Source: Streptomyces fumigatiscleroticus (lineage in GTDB: Bacteria > Actinomycetota > Actinomycetes > Streptomycetales > Streptomycetaceae). From it: DNA of 64,000 nucleotides. Shown piece after piece: positions 46,922-55,526 of the stretch; position 1 is the first letter of the stretch; each line of letters begins with the position of its first letter. The position numbers and the translations under genes were made by a program. Location: contig NZ_BMQF01000003.1 of assembly GCF_014647975.1 (NCBI RefSeq), positions 124,001 to 188,000 on the forward strand, read 5' to 3'. The notes under the pieces are model-generated. The model searched no databases, was not told where the DNA came from, and saw nothing but the letters and a program-made list of their open reading frames with translations.

Positions 46922-48007
46922 TCATGACCGGCGCAGCCGGGCCGCGCCCTTCAGGGCCCGTGCGGCCAGCGCCGCCAGCCGCGGCCGGTTCCGTACGAAG
47001 CTGTGCGCACGGCGGGCGGGCTCACGGCCCAGCCAGTGCAGCACGGCCCCCGCACCGGCGCGCGTCACCGCCCCCTCGTACACGGGCAGTTCCCCGGTCT
47101 TCAGCGAGTCCTTGTACTCGGCCGCTCCACGCCCCAGGTCCAGCGTGCCGATGCCCTCGGCTGCCGCCGCCTGAGCCATCCGCAGATGCAGCACCAGACC
47201 CGGCGAGTACTTGGAGAACTCCGGGTCGTACGCCGGGAACCAGCAGGACAGGACCGTCGCCGAGCGCAGCCCGAAGTGCGCGGCGACAGGCCGGCCGCCG
47301 GCGTAGAGCACGGAGAGCGTGCCCGTGCACTGAGGCGCCCGGGTCTCGGCGAGCAGCCCCACGAGCCGGGTGATCCAGTCCTGGGCGAACCGGTCCCGGC
47401 GTCCCGTCCTGCGGTACTGGGCGGACTTCCACTCCATCAGCGTGCGCAGCGCCGCGGGATCGCGTTCGTCGAAGACGAACCGCAGGTCACCGATCTGCCG
47501 GCCGAGTCTGCGCTCCTTGGCGAGCGTGGTCTTGAGGAACTTCGGCGACTGGGCGCGCAGCACACTCTCGTAGGCCTCGTAGCCCTTCTCCACGTCGATG
47601 ACGTAGGTGGCGTACTCCTCGGCCGCGTACGGGAGGAACAGCTCCTGTTCCGCCTGGAGGTTGTCGAAGGCCAAGCTGGACAGCGAGCAGGCCCGCAGCA
47701 GCCGGCCGGCGTCCGGGCGCAGTCCCGGGCGCAGCACCGCGCCCTGGCAGTCGGAGACCCCGAGCCCGATGGCCCGCCCCTGCCCCAGCGGTCCGCGCTC
47801 GTGCGGCAGGAAACCGGCGGCCGTGCCGCCCTCGTGGACCACCGCCACCCGGGCCTGCGGCCGCACCCGGCCCACGGCGTCGGTGAACTCCGGTTCCATG
47901 AACGGGTTGCGCGGGCTCCCCGACAGGGCGCGCAGTTCCCGCCAGAGTTCCCGTTCCCCTTCGCCGAGCTCCGCGGGCCTCAGCACGCGCACGCGTCCAC
48001 CGTTCAC
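46922..48007 (-). CDS. GNAT acyltransferase, CelD/BcsL (FemAB-like) type
   Basis: The 361-residue protein matches the double-GNAT proteins often found in exopolysaccharide loci. The second half carries the characteristic KSAQYRRTGRRDRF, AGGRPVAAHFGLRSATVLSCWFPAYDPEFSKYSPGLVLHLRMAQAAAAEGIGTLDLGRG and YKDSLKTGELPVYEGAV. Such enzymes transfer acyl or aminoacyl groups to sugars or peptides. It is the first gene of the leftward set. The GTG start at 48007 has GGGGGG four bases upstream. Confidence 0.83.
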   Translation of the reverse strand: MNGGRVRVLRPAELGEGERELWRELRALSGSPRNPFMEPEFTDAVGRVRPQARVAVVHEGGTAAGFLPHERGPLGQGRAIGLGVSDCQGAVLRPGLRPDAGRLLRACSLSSLAFDNLQAEQELFLPYAAEEYATYVIDVEKGYEAYESVLRAQSPKFLKTTLAKERRLGRQIGDLRFVFDERDPAALRTLMEWKSAQYRRTGRRDRFAQDWITRLVGLLAETRAPQCTGTLSVLYAGGRPVAAHFGLRSATVLSCWFPAYDPEFSKYSPGLVLHLRMAQAAAAEGIGTLDLGRGAAEYKDSLKTGELPVYEGAVTRAGAGAVLHWLGREPARRAHSFVRNRPRLAALAARALKGAARLRRS

Positions 48008-48283
48008 CTGACCCCCCGATCAAGTCCCCCCTAGGACACAAGGGAAGGTACCCCCCGAGGGGGCCTGGAGGGTAGGTAGCGGAGCATGTTGTTGCCAATC
48101 GGTGCAGAGGCCTTCAACCGCCTGTAGCCGGTGATGCGGTCAGCTTCCGGGCACAGGTGGCCCTCCGTCACCGCAGCGCGTCAACTCCCGTGCTCCGCAC
48201 GTGCGTCGGCGGTGGCCGGACACCGCCGGTGCTCCTCCGGCCGACGGGGGGCCGGTCCGGCCCGCTGTCCGTATTCTCTGATC

Positions 48284-49090
48284 ATGGCCCCCTCCACCGT
48301 GTACGCACTCGTCGCCACCGACCTGGACGGAACGCTCCTGCGCGGCGACGACACCCTCTCCGACCGGTCGCTCGCCGCACTCGCGCGGGCGGCGCGCGCC
48401 GGCGCACGGCATCTGGTGGTGACGGGCCGGCCGGCCCCGCGGGTGCGGTCGCTCCTCGCCGACCTGGGCTGCGGGGGGCTCGCGGTGTGCGGCCAGGGCG
48501 CGCAGCTGTACGACGCCGCCGCGGGCCGGCTGCTGTGGTCGGTGACGCTGGACCGGGAATTGGCGGAGACCGCGCTCGGCAAGATCGAGGCGGAGGTGGG
48601 GCAGGTGTACGCCGCCGTCGACCAGGACGGCGTCGACGGGCTCACCCTGATCGAGCCCGGCTACCGCATGCCGCACCCGACGCTGCCCGCGGTACGGGTC
48701 GGCCGGCGCGACGAGCTGTGGGCCGAGCCCATCAGCAAGGTGCTGCTGCGCCACCCCGCCCTGTCCGACGACGAGCTGGCGGCGACGGCACGCGACGTGG
48801 TCGGTTCGCTGGCGACGGTCACCATGTCGGGGCCCGGGACCGTCGAGCTCCAGCCGTGGGGGGTCACCAAGGCGACCGGTCTCGCACTGGCCGCCGGGCG
48901 TCTCGGGCTGGGCCCCCGGCAGACCGTCGCCTTCGGCGACATGCCCAACGACATCCCGATGTTCGACTGGGCCGCCCACGGCGTCGCCATGGCCAACGCC
49001 CATCCCGAGCTCAAGGCCGTGGCCGACGAGATCACCCTGTCGAACGAGGACGACGGCATCGCCGTCGTCCTCGAACGTCTCTTCCCTTGA
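48284..49090 (+). CDS. HAD-superfamily hydrolase, Cof/SupH type
   Basis: This 268-residue phosphatase shows the HAD nucleophile motif ATDLDGTLL (D13 nucleophile, D15), VVTGRPAPRVRSL as motif II, the lysine region EPISKVLLRH and the final metal-binding VAFGDMPNDIPMFDWA. The type IIB cap lies between residues 85 and 190. Such Cof-like enzymes dephosphorylate small sugar or cofactor phosphates. The ATG at 48284 fits the family. It is divergent from the glycan block and convergent with the SLT gene. Confidence 0.92.
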   Translation: MAPSTVYALVATDLDGTLLRGDDTLSDRSLAALARAARAGARHLVVTGRPAPRVRSLLADLGCGGLAVCGQGAQLYDAAAGRLLWSVTLDRELAETALGKIEAEVGQVYAAVDQDGVDGLTLIEPGYRMPHPTLPAVRVGRRDELWAEPISKVLLRHPALSDDELAATARDVVGSLATVTMSGPGTVELQPWGVTKATGLALAAGRLGLGPRQTVAFGDMPNDIPMFDWAAHGVAMANAHPELKAVADEITLSNEDDGIAVVLERLFP

Positions 49091-49102
49091 GGCCCGACAG
49101 GC

Positions 49103-49597
49103 TCAGTAGGCGCCGTAGACGTTGTCGATCGAGCCGTACCGGGCGGCGGCGTAGTTGCAGGCCGCGGTGATGTTGGCGACCGGGTCGTACGGGTCGTACG
49201 CCGTGCCGGACACGTGGTACGCGGCGAAGGTCGGGTCGATCACCTGGAGCAGGCCCTTGGACGGGGTGCCCGCGGCGGCGTTGGAGTCCCAGAGGTTGAT
49301 CGCGTACGGGTTGCCGGACGACTCGCGGATGATGTTGCGGTAGATGCCGTTGTAGGTGCCCGGAATGCCGTGCTGCGCCATGATGTCGAGCGACTCGCGG
49401 ATCCAGCCGTCGAGGTCGTTCGTGTATGTCGTGGCCGCGGTGGTGGCGGTTGTCGTCGTCGAGGCGGGGGTGGCCGCGGAGGCGCTGGTGGCGCCGAGGA
49501 GCGGCAGGGCGAGCACGGTGGCGCCCGTGCCGGCGACCGCGACGGTGCGGGCGAGGCGGGCGAGACCGGTACGGCGGTGCTGACCGTTGGCAGGCAT
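49103..49597 (-). CDS. Secreted SLT-domain (lytic transglycosylase-like) cell-wall hydrolase
   Basis: The 164-residue precursor has a signal peptide (RTVAVAGTGATVLALPLLGATSASA) and a Thr-rich linker. A compact transglycosylase domain follows, with the catalytic Glu in NIIRESSGNPYAINLWDSNAA, then GTPSKGLLQVIDPTFAAYH and NITAACNYAAARYGS. It would cut peptidoglycan glycan strands. The gene is preceded by a c-di-AMP riboswitch, as in other Streptomyces cell-wall hydrolase genes, and GGAGAGGA serves as its ribosome-binding site. Confidence 0.92.
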   Translation of the reverse strand: MPANGQHRRTGLARLARTVAVAGTGATVLALPLLGATSASAATPASTTTTATTAATTYTNDLDGWIRESLDIMAQHGIPGTYNGIYRNIIRESSGNPYAINLWDSNAAAGTPSKGLLQVIDPTFAAYHVSGTAYDPYDPVANITAACNYAAARYGSIDNVYGAY

Positions 49598-49614
49598 GGC
49601 GGGTTCCTCTCCCT

Positions 49615-49750
49615 ACGCCTGCGAGGTGAGCTGTCGGGTTCGGGCGGGGAGGTGCCCGGCCGCGTCCTGACGGGCGCGGCTTCACCCCGAGCCGTTCCGG
49701 CGCGTGTCCGGTACGGCGGCTTACCTGGGTCCCCCGCTCCTGCCAGGCGT
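49615..49750 (-). ncRNA. ydaO/yuaA-type c-di-AMP riboswitch
   Basis: Read on the minus strand, the leader of the SLT gene carries the conserved pieces of the ydaO aptamer in order. They are the closing stem arm ACGCCT, AGCGGGGGACCCA, GGGGTGAA, a GGGC segment, CCGAACCCGACAGCT-ACCTCGCAGGC and the closing arm AGGCGT. The same strings in the same order occur in the Bacillus subtilis ydaO leader. The aptamer ends about 18 bases before the ATG, so it may control translation or an early terminator. In Streptomyces these riboswitches switch off cell-wall hydrolase genes when c-di-AMP is high. Confidence 0.93.
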
Positions 49751-50272
49751 GAGGTGATCGAGTTCGGTGGTGTGCGGGCGGTGGCAGGATTCGGCGTCCG
49801 CCCGACAGGCCGGGAACGTATGCGAGAGCACATGACGGGAACAAGTGGTGATTTCACATATCGAGCGTGTTGACCTTGGTCTGGGGTATTTGGGGTGCTT
49901 GATCCTTTGCGGCCGCCAAGGCTCAACTGGCTTGGCGGGCAACGGCCGGCGGTGGTCCGGGGGGTGCGGCCCGGCGGGGCGGCCGACGTGAGCCAATTCA
50001 CTGGTGCCGGAAAGAGTGGCAAATCGGGCAATGGGGTCAACAGTGACTCAATGGTCTCCGAGATGGCATGTGCATGCCCTGCCATCCCGGGTGATGTCCG
50101 TTCTTATCAGCTGATCGAAAACATTCCGGTCCTGATCCGGTACCGCCCGTGCTGTAACGGTGGGCGCTATCGGTGATCGAAACGTGACCGGATACGCTGA
50201 CTTGAGTGATGGCGGCGACCTATCGACAAACCGTGTAAACGCCAGAAGACACCAGCAGACAGGAGACCCCAC
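49751..50272. promoter_or_regulatory. Divergent intergenic region before the polyprenyl synthase gene
   Basis: About 520 bp without a credible gene, AT-richer than average. It must contain the promoter of the riboswitch transcript (leftward) and that of the polyprenyl synthase gene (rightward). AGGAGA at 50261-50266 is the ribosome-binding site of the latter. No clear operator was identified. Confidence 0.5.
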
Positions 50273-51283
50273 GTGACCGTCGTCGGGCCGTTCGGGCTGA
50301 GCGTGCGGGACCAGGCTCTGGAAGCCGATGTCCAGGCCGGATTGGCGGCTGTCGAGGAAGGGCTGCTCGAAGCCACCAAGAGCGAGGTGCCCTTCATCAC
50401 CGAGGCCGCCCAGCACCTGGTGCGTGCGGGCGGGAAGCGTTTCCGGCCGCTGCTCGTGATGCTCGCGGCGCAGTTCGGCGACCCCTACGCGCCGGGGGTC
50501 GTGCCGTCGGCCGTCGTAGTGGAGCTGACCCATCTGGCCACGCTGTACCACGACGACGTGATGGACGAGGCCGCGGTGCGGCGCGGGGTGCCCAGCGCGA
50601 ACACCCGCTGGGGCAACTCGGTGGCGGTCCTCACCGGCGACTTCCTCTTCGCCCGGGCCTCCCAGATCCTCGCCGACCTGGGCCCGGAGGCGGTGCGCGT
50701 GCAGGCCCTGGCCTTCGAGCGCCTGGTCACCGGGCAGATCCTGGAGACGGCGGGGCCGACGGACGGCCGGGACCCGGTCGAGCACTACCTGGACGTACTG
50801 GGCGGCAAGACGGGATCGCTGGTGGCCGTCTCCTGCCGGTTCGGCGCGATGATGTCCGGAGCCGACGAGACGGTCGTGGACGTGCTGACCCAGTACGGCG
50901 AGCGGCTCGGTGTCGCCTTCCAGCTCGCGGACGACGTGCTGGACATCGCCTCCGACTCCCACGAGTCCGGCAAGACGCCCGGCACGGACCTGCGTGAGGG
51001 CATCCCCACCCTGCCGGTGCTCCGGCTGCGCGAGCGGGCGGCCCGGCTGGGGCTGGCCGAGGACGTCGAGCTGTGCGAGCTGCTCGAGTCCGATCTGAGC
51101 GACGACGAGCGGCTCGCCCGTGCGCTGGCGGCGCTGCGGGAGCACCCGGCGCTGGAGCAGGCCCGGCGGGACACCGTGCGCTACGCCGAGGACGCCCGGG
51201 CGGCCCTGGCCCCGCTGCCGGAGTGCGACGCCAAGGTGGCACTGCTGGAGCTGTGCGACGCGGTGGTCCACCGGGCCGGCTGA
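50273..51283 (+). CDS. Long-chain polyprenyl diphosphate synthase (menaquinone side chain)
   Basis: The 336-residue trans-prenyltransferase contains both aspartate-rich motifs: LYHDDVMDEA (first DDxxD) and FQLADDVLDIA (second DDxxD). GGKRFRPLLVMLAAQFG is the diphosphate-binding region. The residues before the first motif are small, as in synthases of long products. It probably makes the nonaprenyl-type chain of menaquinone. In mycobacteria a homologous gene lies with menG and menJ. The GTG at 50273 follows AGGAGA at good spacing. Confidence 0.92.
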   Translation: MTVVGPFGLSVRDQALEADVQAGLAAVEEGLLEATKSEVPFITEAAQHLVRAGGKRFRPLLVMLAAQFGDPYAPGVVPSAVVVELTHLATLYHDDVMDEAAVRRGVPSANTRWGNSVAVLTGDFLFARASQILADLGPEAVRVQALAFERLVTGQILETAGPTDGRDPVEHYLDVLGGKTGSLVAVSCRFGAMMSGADETVVDVLTQYGERLGVAFQLADDVLDIASDSHESGKTPGTDLREGIPTLPVLRLRERAARLGLAEDVELCELLESDLSDDERLARALAALREHPALEQARRDTVRYAEDARAALAPLPECDAKVALLELCDAVVHRAG

Positions 51284-51297
51284 GACGTTCGGGGCGA

Positions 51298-51334
51298 GCG
51301 GCCCCCGCCGGCGGTCACCGCCGACGGGGGCCGC
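51298..51334 (+). terminator. Terminator of the polyprenyl synthase gene
   Basis: A perfect ten-base stem GCGGCCCCCG/CGGGGGCCGC continues inwards with CGGCGG/CCGCCG after one mismatch, 14 bases beyond the stop codon. Confidence 0.88.
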
Positions 51335-52229
51335 CGCTGTCCTGGGTGACGTACCTCACGCGAGGCGGCCGTTCCCCGGCCCGGCCGCCGGGCCGCCGCC
51401 GGGCCGCCGTCGGGCCGCCACCGGCCCGGCCGCCGGGCCGCCACCGGGCCGGAACCGACGACTCGGCCCGCTGTCGCGGCCGACGCGCCAGGGCGGCACG
51501 GCGTCCGCCGCCGGGGACGGGCCTCGGCCCGAGGCGCTGGGCGCTGGGCGCTGGGCGCTCGGCGTTCGGCCCGACGCCGGGAGTGACCGGGCCGGCACGG
51601 TGTCCGCCGCCGCAGGTGGTCAGGTCACCTCCCGCCGCCCGGAGGGGGGTCGGCGTTCGGCCGGACGGCGACATCCGGCACTCTTTCGCGGCGAAGCGGC
51701 GAAGCGGCGAAGCGGCGCAGTGGTGCTGCGGCGAAGCGGTGCCGCGGTGCGCGGTGCGCGGTGCCGGGATGTTCCGGCCGTCCGGCCGAACACCGTCGTA
51801 GGCGTCGCCCGGCCGGTCCCCGTCCACCAGGCGCGTCCGCCGGCCTGCCGCGGCGGGCGGAGGCGGATGCCCCTCCGGTGCCGGTCCCGGCCGCCGCATC
51901 GGCCGGGGCACGTCTGGACCACCGCACCTCAACTGCCGTATCCGGCGCACCGGGTGCCCTCGGGCGGCTGGACGGCCGCGACACCCCTACGGGTCGGTGC
52001 GGGCCGCGTCCCCGTCGTGTCATACCGCAGCAGTACACGGAGTTGAGCCCGCGGTCTGACGAAAGCCCCTGGCCGATTTGGTCAGATGGAAACCACGGAA
52101 AACACCACTCCTCACCGAATCGGGTGAGAATGGCGGCTCAGGGGAGTGGGGGCACCGCCCTGCTCATGGGGGTCCCCCGCGCGAGCGAGGCCGAGCACAG
52201 CCGCCGCCGACAACGGAGGTAGGGCACAG
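51335..52229. other. Long low-complexity intergenic region
   Basis: Nearly 900 bp carry no convincing gene. The frames open here lack recognisable protein features and mostly translate simple repeats. The first part iterates GCCGCCGGGCC (51380-51445), followed by GCTGGGC copies (51538-51560) and three exact copies of GAAGCGGC (51693-51716). A small hairpin CTCACC/GGTGAG lies at 52113-52130. The promoter of the LolA-like gene must be near the right end. Confidence 0.6.
52168..52197. repeat. Recurrent Streptomyces-type intergenic element (GGGGGTCCCCC-GCGAGCGAGGCCGAG)
   Basis: The inverted repeat GGGGGTCCCCC (52168-52178) followed by GCGCGAGCGAGGCCGAG resembles a short repetitive element that I recall as widespread between genes in Streptomyces genomes. 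Only one copy was noticed here. It sits about 30 bases before the LolA-like start. Confidence 0.45.
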
Positions 52230-53441
52230 ATGGCACCGTACGAATCCGACAGCACGACCGCGGCGGAGGCCGGGGGCCTCCGGGCGGGGCGGCACAGGCG
52301 CAGGGCCGCGCGGTACGTCGTTCCGGGCGCGGTGCTGGGAGTGGCCGCCGCGACGATCGGGCTGGTTCCCGCACTCGCCGACTCCGGCGACCCCGACCTC
52401 CCCGAGATGACCGCGCAGCAACTCGTCGAGAAGATGGCCGAGTCGGACGTGGACCAGCTCTCCGGCACGGTGAAGATCACCACGGACCTCGGGCTGCCGG
52501 ACCTCGGCGGTCTGGAGAGCGGTCTGCTGTCCGGCGGCTCGCACTCGGACGGTGACGGTTCCGCCGCCGACCCGTCGTCGAAGCTGACGGAGCTGGTCAC
52601 CGGCACGCACACGCTGCGGGTCGCGGCCGACGGCCCCGACCGCCAGAAGGTGTCGCTGCTGGAGAACGCCGCCGAGTACAGCCTGATCCACGACGGCAAG
52701 GACGTCTGGGGCTACGACAGCGGGTCGAACGAGGTCTACCACTCCACGGTCTCCGACCGGAGCGGGGAGCTGACGAAGGAGGACGTCCCGGCCACGCCCG
52801 AGGACCTCACCGCACAGGCCCTGAAGGCGGTGGACGACACCACCTCCGTGACCGTCGACGGCACCGCGCAGGTCGCGGGCCGCGACGCCTACCGGCTGCT
52901 GATCGAGCCGAAGCGGTCCGGTTCCACGGTGGGCGCCATCAGCGTGGCGGTGGACGCGGAGACCGGGCTGCCGCTGAAGTTCACGCTCACTCCGTCCAGC
53001 GGTGGCGCCGCCGTGGTCGACGCCGGATTCACCCAGGTCAGCTTTGCCAAGCCGGACGCGAAGACCTTCGACTTCACCCCGCCGAAGGGAGCGAAGGTCA
53101 CCGAGGCCGACGAGTCCGGCGGGGCGGCGCAGGCCCCGAAGCGGGCGCAGAAGCCGGACGAGGACCTCGCCGGGAACCTCGGCGGGCTGACCGTGCTCGG
53201 CGAGGGCTGGAACTCCGTCGCCACCTTCGACACCGGCGGCGAGGGCCTGCCCACGGCGGGCGACGACGGCGGCCTCGGCGGCTTCCTCGACTCGCTCGGC
53301 TCCAAGGTGAGCGGCGGCTTCGGCTCGGGCACGGTCTTCTCGACCCGCCTGGTCAACGCCCTGATCACCGACGACGGCAAGGTCTACGTCGGCACGGTGA
53401 CCAAGGAGGAGCTGGTGAAGGCGGCCGACGCCGCGAAGTGA
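52230..53441 (+). CDS. LolA-like (outer-membrane lipoprotein carrier fold) secreted protein
   Basis: The 403-residue product has a basic N-terminus and a hydrophobic export segment (YVVPGAVLGVAAATIGLVPALA). The fold that follows matches the actinobacterial LolA/DUF2092-type family: MTAQQLVEKMAESDVDQLSGTVKITTDLGLP, a second half starting LLENAAEYSLIHDGKDVWGYDSGSNEVYHS and AETGLPLKFTLTPSSGGAAVVDAGFTQVSFAKP. It probably binds lipids or hydrophobic ligands outside the membrane. GGAGGTAGG (52216-52224) marks the ATG at 52230. An ABC exporter follows at once, suggesting a joint role. Confidence 0.85.
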   Translation: MAPYESDSTTAAEAGGLRAGRHRRRAARYVVPGAVLGVAAATIGLVPALADSGDPDLPEMTAQQLVEKMAESDVDQLSGTVKITTDLGLPDLGGLESGLLSGGSHSDGDGSAADPSSKLTELVTGTHTLRVAADGPDRQKVSLLENAAEYSLIHDGKDVWGYDSGSNEVYHSTVSDRSGELTKEDVPATPEDLTAQALKAVDDTTSVTVDGTAQVAGRDAYRLLIEPKRSGSTVGAISVAVDAETGLPLKFTLTPSSGGAAVVDAGFTQVSFAKPDAKTFDFTPPKGAKVTEADESGGAAQAPKRAQKPDEDLAGNLGGLTVLGEGWNSVATFDTGGEGLPTAGDDGGLGGFLDSLGSKVSGGFGSGTVFSTRLVNALITDDGKVYVGTVTKEELVKAADAAK

Positions 53442-53569
53442 GTCCCCGCCGGACGCGGCCCATGGGAGGCGGCCGACCGCCCTCGTGGGCCGGCCGGCCC
53501 ACGCGCACGCGCGACGCGTCGAAGGACCGACCGGGCAATCGACCGACGACCGAGGATTCGGGGGAGCCG

Positions 53570-54625
53570 ATGGGCGAACCGCCCGCCACGGAGCCGGTCC
53601 GGCCGGACCGGCCGGACCAGCCGGACCGGCCGGACCGGCCGGACCAGCTGAAGCGGCAGGACCGGCCGGAGCGGGAGGAGCGGGAGCCCGCGGGTGACGC
53701 CGTCATCGTCACCCGCGGGCTCACCAAGCGCTACCGCGGCGGACAGCTCGCCGTCGACGGCCTGGACCTGACCGTCCCGGCGGGCAGCGTCTTCGGCTTC
53801 CTCGGCCCCAACGGTTCCGGCAAGACCACCACCATCCGCATGCTGATGGGCCTGATCGAACCGACCTCGGGCACCGCGCACGTACTCGGGCGGCCCATGC
53901 CGCACGCCGCCCGCGCCGTACTGCCCCGGGTCGGCGCCCTCATCGAGGGGCCGGCCCTGTACGGCTTCCTCTCCGGCCGGGACAACCTCCTGCGCTACGA
54001 CGCCGCCGACCCGGCCGCCGACCCGCGCACCCGGCGCGTCCGCGTCGCGGCGGCGCTGGACCGGGTGGGCCTCACGGCCGCCGCGGGCAAGAAGGCGAAG
54101 GCGTACTCGCTCGGCATGAAGCAGCGGCTCGGCCTCGCGGCGGCGCTGCTCCGGCCGCGCCGGCTGCTGGTGCTCGACGAGCCGACCAACGGGCTCGACC
54201 CCCAGGGCATGCGCGAGATCCGCACGCTGGTGCGGGAACTGGCCTCCGACGGCACGACCGTCTTTCTCTCCTCCCATCTGCTGGACGAGATCGAGCAGGT
54301 CTGCACCCATGCCGCGGTGATGGCGCGGGGCCGGCTGATCCGGCAGGGCGCGGTCGCCGACCTGGCGGCGGGCACCCGCGGCCGGCTGGTGGTGACCACC
54401 CCCGATCCGCAGGAGGCGGCCCGGGTGCTGAAGGAGCGCGGAGTCGGTGACGTCGTCGTCGCCGAGGACCGGGTGACGGGCGAGCCGCCGGACGGGGAGA
54501 TCGCCGACCTGAACCGCGCGCTGGTGGCGGAGGGGGTCCGGGTCCGGGGTTTCGGACGGGAACGGCCCTCTCTGGAGGACGCGTTCGTGGCACTCACCGG
54601 AGAGGGATTCGATGTCGCCGGCTGA
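53570..54625 (+). CDS. ABC transporter ATP-binding protein
   Basis: The 351-residue ATPase has Walker A FLGPNGSGKTTTIRML, the signature YSLGMKQRLGLAAAL, Walker B LLVLDEPTNGLDP and the switch histidine in FLSSHLLDEIEQV: a drug- or lipid-type exporter ATPase. The first 40 residues are a charged repeat PDRPDQPDRPDRPDQ. The ATG at 53570 follows GGGGGAG. The frame is open back to a GTG at 53438 that overlaps the LolA-like stop, and use of that start would lengthen the tail by 44 residues. It overlaps the permease gene. Confidence 0.9.
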   Translation: MGEPPATEPVRPDRPDQPDRPDRPDQLKRQDRPEREEREPAGDAVIVTRGLTKRYRGGQLAVDGLDLTVPAGSVFGFLGPNGSGKTTTIRMLMGLIEPTSGTAHVLGRPMPHAARAVLPRVGALIEGPALYGFLSGRDNLLRYDAADPAADPRTRRVRVAAALDRVGLTAAAGKKAKAYSLGMKQRLGLAAALLRPRRLLVLDEPTNGLDPQGMREIRTLVRELASDGTTVFLSSHLLDEIEQVCTHAAVMARGRLIRQGAVADLAAGTRGRLVVTTPDPQEAARVLKERGVGDVVVAEDRVTGEPPDGEIADLNRALVAEGVRVRGFGRERPSLEDAFVALTGEGFDVAG

Positions 54626-55514
54626 AGCCCTGCGGGCCGAACGCGCCGAACGCGCCGAAGGCGCCGAACGGAGGCCCGGTCCGCTGTGGAGCCTCGGACT
54701 TCTCCGCAGCGAGCTGCTGACCACCTTCCGCCGCTGGCGCACGCTCGCGCTGCTGACCGTGCTGGCCGCCGTGCCGGTGCTGATCGGCATCGCCGTGAAG
54801 CTGGAGACGGACGACGGCTCGTCGGCCGGCGGGGGCGGCGAAGGCCCGGCGTTCATCTCGCAGATCACCAACAACGGACTGTTCCTGGTCTTCACCGCGC
54901 TGGCCGCGACGCTCCCGTTCTTCCTGCCGATGGCGATCGGGGTGATCGCGGGCGACGCCGTCGCCGGCGAGGCGAGCTCCGGCACGCTGCGCTATCTGCT
55001 GGTCGCCCCGGCCGGCCGCACCCGCCTGCTGCTCACCAAGTACGCGACCGTGCTGGCCTTCTGCCTGGTGGCCACCCTCGTGGTCGCCGTCTCGGCCCTC
55101 GCCGTCGGGGCGCTGCTCTTCCCGCTGGGCGAGCTGACCACCATCTCCGGCACCAGGATCGGCCTCGCCGAGGGACTGGCCAGGGCGCTGCTGATCGCCC
55201 TGGTCGTCGCCGCCTCCCTGATCGGCGTGGCGGCCCTGGGCCTGTTCGTCTCGACCCTGACCAACAGCGGCATCGCGGCCATGGCGACCACCGTCGGGCT
55301 GCTGATCACGGTGCAGATCCTCGATCAGATCCCGCAACTGGACGCCGTGCAGCCCTACTTCTTCTCCCACTACTGGCTGTCCTTCGCCGACCTGATGCGC
55401 GACCCGGTCTACTACGAGGACCTGGTCCGCAACCTCGGCCTCCAGGCGGCGTACGCGGTGGTGTTCGGCTCGGCGGCCTGGGCCCGTTTCACGGCGAAGG
55501 ACATCACGGCGTAG
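54612..55514 (+). CDS. ABC transporter permease
   Basis: This 300-residue ABC-2-type membrane protein has six transmembrane helices, a large extracytoplasmic loop after the first (residues 65-85) and the family segment GDAVAGEASSGTLRYLLVAPAGRTRLLLTKY. The N-terminus repeats AERAEGAER. It overlaps the ATPase gene by 14 bases and forms the exporter with it. The substrate is unknown; the upstream LolA-like protein makes a lipid or lipoprotein ligand conceivable. Confidence 0.9.
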   Translation: MSPAEALRAERAERAEGAERRPGPLWSLGLLRSELLTTFRRWRTLALLTVLAAVPVLIGIAVKLETDDGSSAGGGGEGPAFISQITNNGLFLVFTALAATLPFFLPMAIGVIAGDAVAGEASSGTLRYLLVAPAGRTRLLLTKYATVLAFCLVATLVVAVSALAVGALLFPLGELTTISGTRIGLAEGLARALLIALVVAASLIGVAALGLFVSTLTNSGIAAMATTVGLLITVQILDQIPQLDAVQPYFFSHYWLSFADLMRDPVYYEDLVRNLGLQAAYAVVFGSAAWARFTAKDITA

Positions 55515-55526
55515 CCGTGGGGGAGG

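Noticed and set aside
51284..52229. Genes in the gap after the polyprenyl synthase
   Set aside because: Open frames on both strands translate simple repeats, lack ribosome-binding sites and show no family features.
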